Shown here: one piece after another, positions 1-8,678 of the stretch
Numbering within the stretch: the stretch's first letter is position 1
Layout: every line of letters begins with the position of its first letter
DNA from: Candidatus Pacearchaeota archaeon
GTDB lineage: Archaea; Nanobdellota; Nanobdellia; Pacearchaeales; GW2011-AR1
Assembly: GCA_018304105.1 (NCBI GenBank)
Contig: JAGVWX010000007.1
Location: forward strand, 1-64,000
Length of the DNA: 64,000 nt
Direction of reading: 5' to 3'
Position numbers and translations under genes: made by a program
Notes under the pieces: model-generated
The model's input: only the letters and a program-made list of their open reading frames with translations
Database searches by the model: none
What the model was told of the DNA's origin: nothing

Positions 1-34
1 TGATGGAAGACTGATGTTTTGCCGTCGTGGGAAG

Positions 35-89
35 CCGCACTCCGCCGAAGGCGGATTTGACTCCGTAGAGTCAAACCTTTAGGGTGCGG
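35..89 (+). repeat. Three-way-junction-like structured intergenic element (outer stem CCGCAC/GTGCGG, hairpins CCGCC-GAA-GGCGG and GACTC-CGTA-GAGTC)
   Basis: Inverted repeats read directly: 35-40 with 84-89; 42-54; 59-72. Confidence 0.55.
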
Positions 90-118
90 AGGATGTCACA
101 AAGTTTTATTCTTTTAGC

Positions 119-304
119 TTGATGAAACTTTCCTTGAATAGCGTTACTTGTATCGGATGTGGGCTTTGTAGTGACATCTGTGGAGAAACTTTCGGAATGA
201 AAGATGGAAAGGCAATTTTGAAAAAGAAGGTTTGTGAGGATAACGGTCGTGAAAAGGAAGCAATTATTTCTTGTCCGACGAATGCTATTAGCGTGTCTAA
301 ATAA
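119..304 (+). CDS. Ferredoxin, single [4Fe-4S] type
   Basis: CIGCGLC...C plus distal SCPTNAI motif. Confidence 0.85.
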   Translation: MMKLSLNSVTCIGCGLCSDICGETFGMKDGKAILKKKVCEDNGREKEAIISCPTNAISVSK

Positions 305-392
305 TTTTCTTTACAGTACTACAAATATTTTATGCTCCTGGCATATTATATCATTGGTCCTGTTTCTGTAGAGTTTTGGAGAGTTATAAAGT

Positions 393-1148
393 TTACTCGA
401 GCAAGATTAATAGAGCCATAATTGCAATGCCTGCGAGGAATGTTAAAAGTTGCAGGAAGGATTTGCTTAATGTGTCGGAGTGCTTGTGGAGCTGAGGGAT
501 GAGATCCGAAGAAGCAATGTAGACGAAACCACCTATTGCGATTGGGACAAGGAGCGTTTCCAAGTTGGCTATTGAGCTGCCGAGCCAGAGAGTTAAAAGC
601 GTGCCAAGAACTGCGAACAGGGCGGAAACAAAATTGAGCGCGAGAGCTTTGGATTTTGAGAAGCCTCCGTGGAGAAGAACGCCGAAATCCCCTATTTCCT
701 GAGGGATTTCATGGAATATGACTGCGAGAGTTGTTGCGACGCCTGCAGGAACTGAAATCAAGTAAGATGCGGCGATTATCATTCCGTCGAGGAAGTTGTG
801 GAGCGCATCGCCAACTAAATTTATGTAAGCGAAAGGATGAACATGATGGTGTTCTGTTATTGTGCCGTGGCAATGCTGCCAATGGATGAACTTTTCAAGG
901 ATGAAGAAGATGACGATTCCTGCCAAGATGGATAATGAGATGTTTAAAGTTAGCCCGAAATTTTCAATGGCCTTTGGAAGAAGATGAATAAAAGCGTCGC
1001 CAAGCAATGTTCCTGCGGAGAAGCTGATTAGGTAAATTAAGAACGCTTTTAACTTTTTTGTGTTGATTGAGAAAGTTAGAACTCCAATTAGGGAGATTAG
1101 TGAGACAATGAATACGCTAACAAGGGAATAGAGCCAGACTTGTTCCAT
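393..1148 (-). CDS. ZIP family metal transporter
   Basis: Multi-TM, HNFLDG and HEIPQEIGDFGVLLHGG motifs of ZIP TM4/TM5. Confidence 0.85.
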   Translation of the reverse strand: MEQVWLYSLVSVFIVSLISLIGVLTFSINTKKLKAFLIYLISFSAGTLLGDAFIHLLPKAIENFGLTLNISLSILAGIVIFFILEKFIHWQHCHGTITEHHHVHPFAYINLVGDALHNFLDGMIIAASYLISVPAGVATTLAVIFHEIPQEIGDFGVLLHGGFSKSKALALNFVSALFAVLGTLLTLWLGSSIANLETLLVPIAIGGFVYIASSDLIPQLHKHSDTLSKSFLQLLTFLAGIAIMALLILLE

Positions 1149-1421
1149 GAAGTAGTTAATGAAAGAAGGTATTTAGTTTTTCTGATTACTCACATAAATT
1201 CCAACCTTGAAAAATTCAAAATAGCTTAAGTTTTCAAAATTAATGTTATGATGATAGTTTGGAAGGGAATGGGATGAAAAGGGAAATTATCTTAGATAAA
1301 TGATTTTACTATTCCGTAAATTAGGATGACGGCTGCGAAGATGCCGATGGCCCATGCAATATAATAAAGAATTTTTAATGTCTTTTTGTTCATGATAATG
1401 TTAAGTAAACTAAATTTATAA

Positions 1422-1649
1422 TTATTTCTTCTTGGATATTTTTACGGCAAAGTAATAGATTAATGCGCCGAGGATTTGAAGTAGTACGACGACGAGAATC
1501 CAGACGATTTTGTCATTTTCTTTTTTGAAGTCGCGTCTTGCGCAGTCAATAATCATCCAAATCCAGAATGCGAAGGCAAGGACTACGATTGCTACGATTA
1601 AAAATACGATGAGAATAATCAAGGAGATTATCATTGCTTCTGCTGCCAT
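1422..1649 (-). CDS. PLDc_N-like small membrane protein
   Basis: FWIWMIIDCARRDF...ILGALIYYF pattern typical of PLDc_N domain. Confidence 0.65.
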   Translation of the reverse strand: MAAEAMIISLIILIVFLIVAIVVLAFAFWIWMIIDCARRDFKKENDKIVWILVVVLLQILGALIYYFAVKISKKK

Positions 1650-1684
1650 GTTTGGATTAAGGAAAAGGAATATTTAAATGTTTT

Positions 1685-2212
1685 TTATAATCCTGATTTA
1701 TTAGGATGTTTTCCCGAGATATTGTTCAGAACAAATTCTCTTATCCTTTCTGCTGTGTCTATATCGACTCCCGGAATATATCCTTCGGCTAGAGTTCCAC
1801 CACCCTTGTGGTATCCGGAGTATCCTGCTGTTTGGATGTTCACTGTTGAGAAACCGAAAATTCTTGCGATAATTCCACGAGTGATATCGACGTTTTGGAC
1901 TCTTTCATATGGAACGTTGCTATATCTCTTCCAAATAATTCCTCTTTCTATTTTGAGTTCTCGGGGCGTAAACTCATACCCCCAGTTTGCATATGCTAAC
2001 TGAGCATAAATTTCTCCAAAGATTATTATTAATGCCAACATTCCAATTGCGACGATTGTAATGTATACGCTAAGATTATCTCCCGACCTAAAACTTAAGA
2101 ATAGGCCTGCTGGAACTAACAAAGCGTATGTCAAAATAATTACAAGGACAATGCTTCCAAAATATCCGCTAATCCTAAAAAGCCATTTTGTAGCTGGATG
2201 TAATTTGTTCAT
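1685..2212 (-). CDS. PH domain-containing membrane protein (bPH2/YdbS-like)
   Basis: Two TM segments then ELKIERGIIWKRYSNVPYERVQNVDITRGIIARIFG. Confidence 0.75.
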   Translation of the reverse strand: MNKLHPATKWLFRISGYFGSIVLVIILTYALLVPAGLFLSFRSGDNLSVYITIVAIGMLALIIIFGEIYAQLAYANWGYEFTPRELKIERGIIWKRYSNVPYERVQNVDITRGIIARIFGFSTVNIQTAGYSGYHKGGGTLAEGYIPGVDIDTAERIREFVLNNISGKHPNKSGL

Positions 2213-2242
2213 TTTAACAGAACGATATAATTATTTATAAAC

Positions 2243-3781
2243 CTATTTAACAACTTTTCCGGCATGTTCGAATTCGATGTCTCCGTTGATGAGCTGGCGG
2301 ATTGTGTGACGGAGGTTTGCGATTGGAACTCTGATTTGCTTTTCAGTATCACGGTCTCTCACGGTGACGTCGTTTTTTTCTATTGAGTCGAAGTCAATTG
2401 TGATTGCGAGAGGGGTTCCTGCTGTTGCTGAACGCAAGTAACGACGACCAATCGAGCCGGATTCGTCATAGTCGACTATAAAGTCTCTTTCGAGCTCTTC
2501 TTTTACATCTAACGCGATTTTGAACAGCTCTGGTTTTTTGATTAGAGGGAAGACCGAAACATCTATCGGAGCCATGTGATAAGGAATTGAGAAAGTCGTT
2601 TTGCCTTCTCCCAAGCCTTTTTTTTCGTAGAATAAATCGATTAACGCATAAGTTGGGCGGTCTGAACCAAATGCGATTTCTAAGATGTGGGGAGTGAACG
2701 CTTCGCCGGTCTCGTTTTTGAATTCTAATTTCTGTCCGGAGAACTTCGAGTGCTGTTTCAAGTCGTAATCTGTTCTGTCGTGAACGCCACACATTTCGAA
2801 CCAGCCGTAATTATTGAGTTTTACTTCGATGTCCCAAGCGTCGTCGGCATAGAATGCTTTTTCATCTGGATGATGCTGTCTTAGACGGATTTTTTCTTTC
2901 GGAATTCCGAAGTTGACGAATTGCATGTAAGCTAAGTAAATGCACCAGCCGTAAGCCTGAGAATTGATGAATTTCTTTTTGAGAGCGTCTTCAATGGAAA
3001 TTGGTTTAACGCTCTCCTCGGATTTTTCCTGGCTTTTGTAATCCCAAAATGGAAGGATTTCTTTTTTGATTGGCTCGTACTTGTCCCAAGAGTTTTTTGT
3101 TTTTGGGTCAACAAAGATTTGGCCTTCGGCTTGAGTGAATTCCCTCCCCCTTAGGACGTGCTGCCTTGGAGAGATTTCATTTCTGTAAGCTTTGCCTATT
3201 TGGAAAACTCCGAAAGGAAGTTTTTTTCTGAAGTAAGAAACGAATCTTGGGAAAGGCAAGTAAGTTGTTGTTGCAGTTTCCGGCCTTAAAGACGCGTCTT
3301 CGCCTGCGACTTTTGTTTTCATCATTAAATTTTGTCGGGTAATGTCTTTTTCAAGCTGGCCTTTGCAACTTGGACAGATAATGCTGTTCTTTTCTATGAA
3401 CTCAAGGAGTTTTTTGTCGGAAAAAGAATCTGCGGAAACATCAAATTTTTCTTCTATTAATTTGTCTGCGCGGAAAACTGATTTGCATTTTGAGCAGAGG
3501 ATTATTCTGTCGGAGAATGTTTCCAAATGTCCTGATGCTTTCCAAACGATGTCTGGAAGAATTGTTGGGGCTTCGACTTCTCTCAGGCCTTGGGAATTGA
3601 ACACGCGCCTTATGGAGTTTTCAACTTTGTTTTTGAGGAGCTTTCCGAGGGGGCCGTATTCGTAGAAACCTGCGAAACCGCCGTAAATTTCGGGAGATGG
3701 GCCCCAGACGAGGCCGGCTTCCTTGATGAACGCGAGAAATTCTTTTTCCTTTTCTGAATTCTCTTTTTCTTGTTTTGACAT
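2243..3781 (-). CDS. glyS: Glycine--tRNA ligase
   Basis: Class II aaRS motifs: SFRPETATTTYL-like, FQIGKAYRNEISPR, REFTQAEGQIFVDP, archaeal/eukaryotic-type GlyRS. Confidence 0.93.
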   Translation of the reverse strand: MSKQEKENSEKEKEFLAFIKEAGLVWGPSPEIYGGFAGFYEYGPLGKLLKNKVENSIRRVFNSQGLREVEAPTILPDIVWKASGHLETFSDRIILCSKCKSVFRADKLIEEKFDVSADSFSDKKLLEFIEKNSIICPSCKGQLEKDITRQNLMMKTKVAGEDASLRPETATTTYLPFPRFVSYFRKKLPFGVFQIGKAYRNEISPRQHVLRGREFTQAEGQIFVDPKTKNSWDKYEPIKKEILPFWDYKSQEKSEESVKPISIEDALKKKFINSQAYGWCIYLAYMQFVNFGIPKEKIRLRQHHPDEKAFYADDAWDIEVKLNNYGWFEMCGVHDRTDYDLKQHSKFSGQKLEFKNETGEAFTPHILEIAFGSDRPTYALIDLFYEKKGLGEGKTTFSIPYHMAPIDVSVFPLIKKPELFKIALDVKEELERDFIVDYDESGSIGRRYLRSATAGTPLAITIDFDSIEKNDVTVRDRDTEKQIRVPIANLRHTIRQLINGDIEFEHAGKVVK

Positions 3782-3837
3782 TCTAGAATCTAGAAATGCT
3801 CATATTTAAAATTAGTGAAAAAAAATAAATTGCAGGG

Positions 3838-4032
3838 TTAGAAGCCTTTTTTAGCCTCTCCGGCTTTGATAGCCTTCATTGCGTTTTCTTCAGACATCAT
3901 TGCACAAACGGTTATGCCTGTTTCAGGGCATTTGCCTTTTGCAATATATCCGCCCCTTGATGTTTTTTCTATAACAGGGTGCTGGATATTGACTTTCTTT
4001 TTTGCTTTAACGCTGTATCCTTGAATTGCCAT
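3838..4032 (-). CDS. DUF5679-like small protein
   Basis: YSVKAKKKVNIQHPVIEKTSRGGYIAKGKCPETGITVC pattern. Confidence 0.6.
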   Translation of the reverse strand: MAIQGYSVKAKKKVNIQHPVIEKTSRGGYIAKGKCPETGITVCAMMSEENAMKAIKAGEAKKGF

Positions 4033-4085
4033 GTGGTCCTCCTTGTATGATTTTTTTAAGAAAAGGAGGATTATAAAGTTATTTG

Positions 4086-4553
4086 TTACGCGTGTTGAAT
4101 TAATGTTCTGGTTAAAGAAGGGATTTGTTGACGATATTTATCGTGAAAAGGAGACTTTTCGTCCCATGGAAAAATTATTCTGCCTCGTTGCTTTGCTGCA
4201 TAAAACCCTGAAGGCTCACGTTCAGAAGATACCAACACGGCTCTTTGCACCCTCGTTATTCCAGCCGCATGAAGTTTTGGCTCTGCAAGAAAGTAAGATA
4301 ACTCGTCCGTCCTATCATTAATCAAGATGACATCATTTACATCCTTGCTCGGTCTGAATGCTCGGCTTGACAATACGAGCCCTGACGGAATTCCGAGCTC
4401 TCTTGCGACGAGGTGGGCTGGGGCATATCCACTGGGATGGATGCCAACGACTGCGTCAGGATTTACCTTTTTCCCCCTGATTTGTTCTGCAAGATCGTAT
4501 GAGAGTTGAACAACTTCTTCCCAACTTAACATGGTTCGTTTTCTTAATCCCAC
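4086..4553 (-). CDS. Phosphoribosyltransferase family protein
   Basis: VVGIHPSGYAPAHLVARELGIPSGLVLSS, type I PRTase-like fold. Confidence 0.65.
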   Translation of the reverse strand: MGLRKRTMLSWEEVVQLSYDLAEQIRGKKVNPDAVVGIHPSGYAPAHLVARELGIPSGLVLSSRAFRPSKDVNDVILINDRTDELSYFLAEPKLHAAGITRVQRAVLVSSEREPSGFYAAKQRGRIIFPWDEKSPFHDKYRQQIPSLTRTLIQHA

Positions 4554-4645
4554 CTTTTTGCGCAGGATAAGGGGTTTTTATATTTATTGAGAAACTGCGA
4601 AGAGCCATACTGTCCCGTCATTCGCTTGACTGTTATCGAATGAAA

Positions 4646-4718
4646 GCACGGACCCGGGTTCGAACCGGGGGAATACTCGGGCTGCAGCCGAGCGCGTTAA
4701 CCACTTCGCCATCCGTGC
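4646..4718 (-). tRNA. tRNA-Cys (GCA)
   Basis: Acceptor GCACGGA/TCCGTGC, anticodon arm CTCGG-CTGCAGC-CCGAG, T arm CCGGGTTCGAACCCGG (minus strand). Confidence 0.93.
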
Positions 4719-4861
4719 GTGCATTGTAATGGTGATTGAGAATGCTTCGCATTCGATTTCGCCATCCGTGTGTTTGTTAGGAAAATGTAATAGTTATTTA
4801 AAGATATTGTCCTTTGCATGTATGAATACACTTAAAAAGGAATTCTTTTTCATTATCACAT

Positions 4862-4936
4862 GGCCTCGTAGCTCAGCCTGGATAGAGCGACGGACTTCTA
4901 ATCCGTAGGTCGCAGGTTCAAATCCTGTCGGGGCCG
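4862..4936 (+). tRNA. tRNA-Arg (TCT)
   Basis: Acceptor GGCCTCG/CGGGGCC, anticodon arm ACGGA-CTTCTAA-TCCGT, T loop GGTTCAAATCC. Confidence 0.92.
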
Positions 4937-5057
4937 TTTGAATAAGGTATCTTTGATTTGCTATCACTGTGGGCTTGCTCGCTTCGCTGTGCAGCTCCTC
5001 GCATCTGCAAACAAAGATGTCAGTAAAGTTTAAAAACCGCTTTGAAGAGTAATAATT

Positions 5058-5300
5058 ATGGAAATTGTAAAAGGCGAGAAGGGAGACATTGAACTGAAGA
5101 CGAATGACGTAACTCTTGTAGAAATTCTTAGGGTTTATCTGAATAAAGAAGGAGTTGATTTTGCAGCGTGGAGAAGGGAGCACCCGGACAGACCGGTAAT
5201 TATGAAGATTCAGAGCAAGGATGTAAAGAAAGATGTTTCTAATGCGGTTAAGGCAATAAAGAAAGATTTAGATTCTATTGTTAAGGTTGTGAAGAAGTAA
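5058..5300 (+). CDS. rpoL: DNA-directed RNA polymerase subunit L (Rpo11)
   Basis: DIELKTNDVTLVEILRVYLNKEGVDFAAWRREHPDRPVIMKI, Rpb11/RpoL-like. Confidence 0.75.
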   Translation: MEIVKGEKGDIELKTNDVTLVEILRVYLNKEGVDFAAWRREHPDRPVIMKIQSKDVKKDVSNAVKAIKKDLDSIVKVVKK

Positions 5301-5314
5301 TTTTATCTACTATC

Positions 5315-6154
5315 TTATTCTTCTAGGGGTTTACAATTTTGATTGCATCTATCGGCATTCGGGCATGCTAGACCTTCAGAGTTTAAGGGATTCAGCGAGT
5401 CACCAGGGTTATTCGGATCTTCACACCAACATGTTTGGATTCCAGATGTTGAAGTGTCGTGGTCTGCACAAATCATTGACTGATTGCACATTAACCAGCT
5501 GTTTGCTAGAGTAGCAACGAAATAATCGGTGTCACCACCATTTGGATAGAGACCATAACAATTAAAATCCATATTTACGAGGTCGCAGTCTGAGTGTTCT
5601 GTATTATAAATATCTGGTGTAGTTAATGCTTGTACGAATACCTGTATATCGTTAACAAAAGTAGGTAATTCGCAGAGATTTCCACCAAAGCCTTCTTTGC
5701 AGATTACCTTTCTTGAAATTGGGCAGACAATGTTCTTTGATTTGTCTTGGTTGTAAACTATTGGAGAAGCGATTGCATAGGCCGGTTGCTTTTTCATGGT
5801 TGTTAGCGGAACAATTTTCTTCGTTTCTAAGATATTTATTGGCTTTAAGTTTTGTATTGCAGACGTTCCATCTTCTGAGTAATATGCGACTCTAATTTCT
5901 GTGGAGTCTCCCTGTTTTAATTTTACGAAGCCCGTCACTAAAAAAATATTTCCCGAGAGAGTCTGAAGAGGTCCGCCGTAATCGCAGCTCTGCAGTTCGG
6001 TTTCTATGACATAACATTTTTCCTGCATTTGAACTCTTTCGGAAGATTCTGTTATAGATGAGCGGACGTAAAACCAAATTAAGAGTGCTGCGATGATGGT
6101 CATTAGAATGATGAAAACTGTGGCTACGACGTTGCTTAATCCTCTTTTTTTCAT
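5315..6154 (-). CDS. Archaeal type IV pilin/archaellin N-terminal domain protein
   Basis: MKKRGLSNVVATVFIILMTIIAALLIWFYV class III-like prepilin signal; likely start is internal MKKRG rather than the ORF start at 6202. Confidence 0.7.
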   Translation of the reverse strand: MKKRGLSNVVATVFIILMTIIAALLIWFYVRSSITESSERVQMQEKCYVIETELQSCDYGGPLQTLSGNIFLVTGFVKLKQGDSTEIRVAYYSEDGTSAIQNLKPINILETKKIVPLTTMKKQPAYAIASPIVYNQDKSKNIVCPISRKVICKEGFGGNLCELPTFVNDIQVFVQALTTPDIYNTEHSDCDLVNMDFNCYGLYPNGGDTDYFVATLANSWLMCNQSMICADHDTSTSGIQTCWCEDPNNPGDSLNPLNSEGLACPNADRCNQNCKPLEE

Positions 6155-6174
6155 TCTTTGTTTTGGGCTGTATT

Positions 6175-6300
6175 GGACGCCTGTGCACTGACGAAGTCTC
6201 ACGATATTCTTCGTGAGAGGCAGCCAGCTGGCGTCTTGATTGGTCGGCTTATTTCTTTCGCTTCAATAGGACTTGCTGTTCAAAAGGCTGCATGTCTTAA
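6175..6300 (+). repeat. Two consecutive covarying GGAC...GTCT hairpins (GGACGCC/GGCGTCT and GGACTTGC/GCATGTCT)
   Basis: GGACGCC 6175-6181 / GGCGTCT 6230-6236; GGACTTGC 6269-6276 / GCATGTCT 6290-6297. Confidence 0.75.
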
Positions 6301-6483
6301 TTATTTGGCTCACTACGTTCGCCTTATCACTACCCCACCCAAAAAATATCATACTATCTCTTCAAACCGAGAAGTGTGAGTTGCTAATTGTTCTTTTCAG
6401 ATTAAAAGAAAACTTGTTAGTCAATAGAATGAATTTTGATAGTTTTATATATTCTTGATTTCTTTTATAGTTGGAGGTGACAT

Positions 6484-6681
6484 ATGTGTAAAAGTTGGTG
6501 TGAGCTTGTTATCGGGCTTGTTATTGCGTTGGTTGCGCTGTTTGCCTGGAATACGACATATTCTAAGTGGGTAATAGTGATTGCTGCAATAGCCTTGATA
6601 ATTCACTCGTTTACGTGCAAGAAATGTTTTTACTGCGAATGCAAAGAAGAACCTGAGATGAAGAAGCGCAAGAGAAGATAA
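6484..6681 (+). CDS. Small membrane protein with CKKCFYCEC tail
   Basis: ORF after AGGAGG-like RBS (ttggaggtgacat), two hydrophobic segments. Confidence 0.6.
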   Translation: MCKSWCELVIGLVIALVALFAWNTTYSKWVIVIAAIALIIHSFTCKKCFYCECKEEPEMKKRKRR

Positions 6682-6789
6682 AGGCATGTTTTCATTTATT
6701 TTAATTAATTGTTTTACTTGTAGGAGGAAATGAATTTCATTTGCGAGGTTAGCGTTTTGGTTATTGTTCATCCCTAATCTGGTCCAATA

Positions 6790-6819
6790 GGACTCGCTGT
6801 GCTTTGAGGCTGCGAGTCT
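6790..6819 (+). repeat. GGACTCGC/GCGAGTCT hairpin element
   Basis: CAATAGGACTCGC...GCGAGTCTTGATAATTT. Confidence 0.8.
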
Positions 6820-6980
6820 TGATAATTTACTCGCTGACGCTCGTTTAAATTATTATCCCACACTGACGAGGTTAAATCTTTCCAGTTATCGGGGCAGCCA
6901 AATCGACTTGAGCGTCTGTTATCTTTTAGATGGAAATTTTTTATTTTAATTAGTTTTATATATTTAAGATATCGTGGATT

Positions 6981-7676
6981 TTGATGGCAAAAGTCAGCGC
7001 GGGAAGTTACGATTTGAATACGTGGCTGTATGGGGGATACGAGAACGATATTGTGACTGTGATTTATGGGGGGGCGGGAAGCGGGAAGACTAATCTCTGT
7101 TTGTTGGCTGCGGTTTCACAGGCAAGAAAAGGGAAGAAGATAATCTTTATTGACACTGAAGGGGGATTTAGCGTTGAAAGAGTTAAACAACTCGTTGGAG
7201 AGAAAGACGGGGTCGAGGAAGTGCTGAAGAATATCTTTCTTTTGAAGCCGACGAATTTTGAGGAGCAGAAAAAAGCTTTCATTGAATTGAACAAGAGGTT
7301 GAAGGACCAGGTTGACTTGATTGTTGTTGACGGAATGACTATTCTTTACAGGCTGGATTTTGCGGATGCGAGGGATGATAGCGAAGGAGCGATACAGACG
7401 ATAAACTCTGAGTTGGCGAAGCAAATGAAAACCCTTGCGGAAATCGCGAGAAAGAGAGAAATTCCTGTTCTTGTGACGAATCAGGTTTACAGGTGGGAGA
7501 ATGAAGACAGGATGGTTGGTGGAGACATCTTGAGATATTGGGGGAAATGCTTGATTGAACTTGTGAATGACAAAGGAAGGCGGACTGCATATTTGCGTAA
7601 ACACAGGTCTCTGCCTGAGAAGAGTTTGGATTTTGTAATTGATAATAAAGGCGTTAGGAAGAGAGGGTGGATTTAG
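6981..7676 (+). CDS. radB: DNA repair and recombination protein RadB
   Basis: RecA-fold Walker A GGAGSGKTN, FIDTEGGFSVERVKQL, short RadB-like length; start likely MAKVSAGSYDL. Confidence 0.88.
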   Translation: MMAKVSAGSYDLNTWLYGGYENDIVTVIYGGAGSGKTNLCLLAAVSQARKGKKIIFIDTEGGFSVERVKQLVGEKDGVEEVLKNIFLLKPTNFEEQKKAFIELNKRLKDQVDLIVVDGMTILYRLDFADARDDSEGAIQTINSELAKQMKTLAEIARKREIPVLVTNQVYRWENEDRMVGGDILRYWGKCLIELVNDKGRRTAYLRKHRSLPEKSLDFVIDNKGVRKRGWI

Positions 7677-7722
7677 GAGAGTTATTTTGCTTGCTTCTAA
7701 ATCTCGCTGATTTTAGAATTCA

Positions 7723-8091
7723 TTAAAATTCACAATCCTTGCAGTCTTTTTCTCCGCATATTTTATTATCTTTTTTCCACATTAAACTCCATCTTTTAAT
7801 GTTCTTTATAATACCTATAAAATCTTTTCCTGCCTTAGTCAGTTTATATTCTGATTTTATTGGGGATTTTTTTATACTAACTCTTTTTTCTATCAAATTT
7901 TCTATTTTTAGTTCTTTCAATCTTATAGAAAGAATTTTAGAAGTGATATTGTCAAGATTTCTTTTAATCTGAGAGAATCTTTTCCATTCAGACTTCCCTT
8001 TATATAGTTCTAATAATATTAACAGAGTCCATCTTTTACCTAAAAAATTAACAGCTTTTCTGATACTGCATTCTTCTTTCATGGTATACAT
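7723..8091 (-). CDS. HxlR family winged-helix transcriptional regulator
   Basis: LGKRWTLLILLELYKGKSEWKRFSQIKRNLDNITSKILSIRLKELKIENLIEKRV. Confidence 0.88.
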   Translation of the reverse strand: MYTMKEECSIRKAVNFLGKRWTLLILLELYKGKSEWKRFSQIKRNLDNITSKILSIRLKELKIENLIEKRVSIKKSPIKSEYKLTKAGKDFIGIIKNIKRWSLMWKKDNKICGEKDCKDCEF

Positions 8092-8099
8092 TCTGAAAC

Positions 8100-8657
8100 T
8101 TGCAGATATATAACGGTATCTTTTTTATACCAAGTATACAAATTTGCCATAAATTTGCCAAAATTATGCTTGAAAAATTATTTGAACTTGCTGTACCCTA
8201 TCTTGAGAAAAACGATTTCGGAGCAGCGCATACAAGAAGAGTCTTCGAAATAGCGGGAAAGCATTTTGATATTCCTAAGGGGATAGAAGAACTTACCTTA
8301 GCAAGCGTAGTACTGCATGATATAGGCGGAAGCACTATAAAAGACCAATATGAGAAAGGACCAGAAATAGCAAGAAATGTTTTATTTCAACTAGGATATG
8401 GATCGGATTTTATTCAAGAAGTGTGTGGGATAATCAGAACTCACCATGATCATCCAGAATCTCCTTCTTTAAGCTTTAAAATTCTGTATGATTCTGACAG
8501 ATTGGTAATGTTATCTCCAGAAGAGTTTCCTCATTACAACTCAAGACCAGGTTTCAATTGGGGAGATATCATAGGTTTAATTTATCATGAGCATATCAGA
8601 TGTTTAGCAAAAAGGTCCTTGCAAGAAAGAAGAACAATACTTTCTTATGAGATATAA
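8100..8657 (+). CDS. HD domain-containing protein
   Basis: AHTRRVFEIAGKHF...LASVVLHDIGG...IIRTHHDHPE; start probably at the internal Met (8166). Confidence 0.8.
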   Translation: MQIYNGIFFIPSIQICHKFAKIMLEKLFELAVPYLEKNDFGAAHTRRVFEIAGKHFDIPKGIEELTLASVVLHDIGGSTIKDQYEKGPEIARNVLFQLGYGSDFIQEVCGIIRTHHDHPESPSLSFKILYDSDRLVMLSPEEFPHYNSRPGFNWGDIIGLIYHEHIRCLAKRSLQERRTILSYEI

Positions 8658-8678
8658 AATGAAACGACCAAGATAAAA

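Noticed and set aside
2466-2792. Antisense and alternate-frame ORFs inside glyS, lig, alaS, radB, valS, pepF and prf1
   Set aside because: Contained in well-supported genes on the correct frame; composition consistent with shadow ORFs.
4794-5183. Minus-strand ORF of 129 aa
   Set aside because: Spans the tRNA-Arg gene on the opposite strand and the start of rpoL; spurious.
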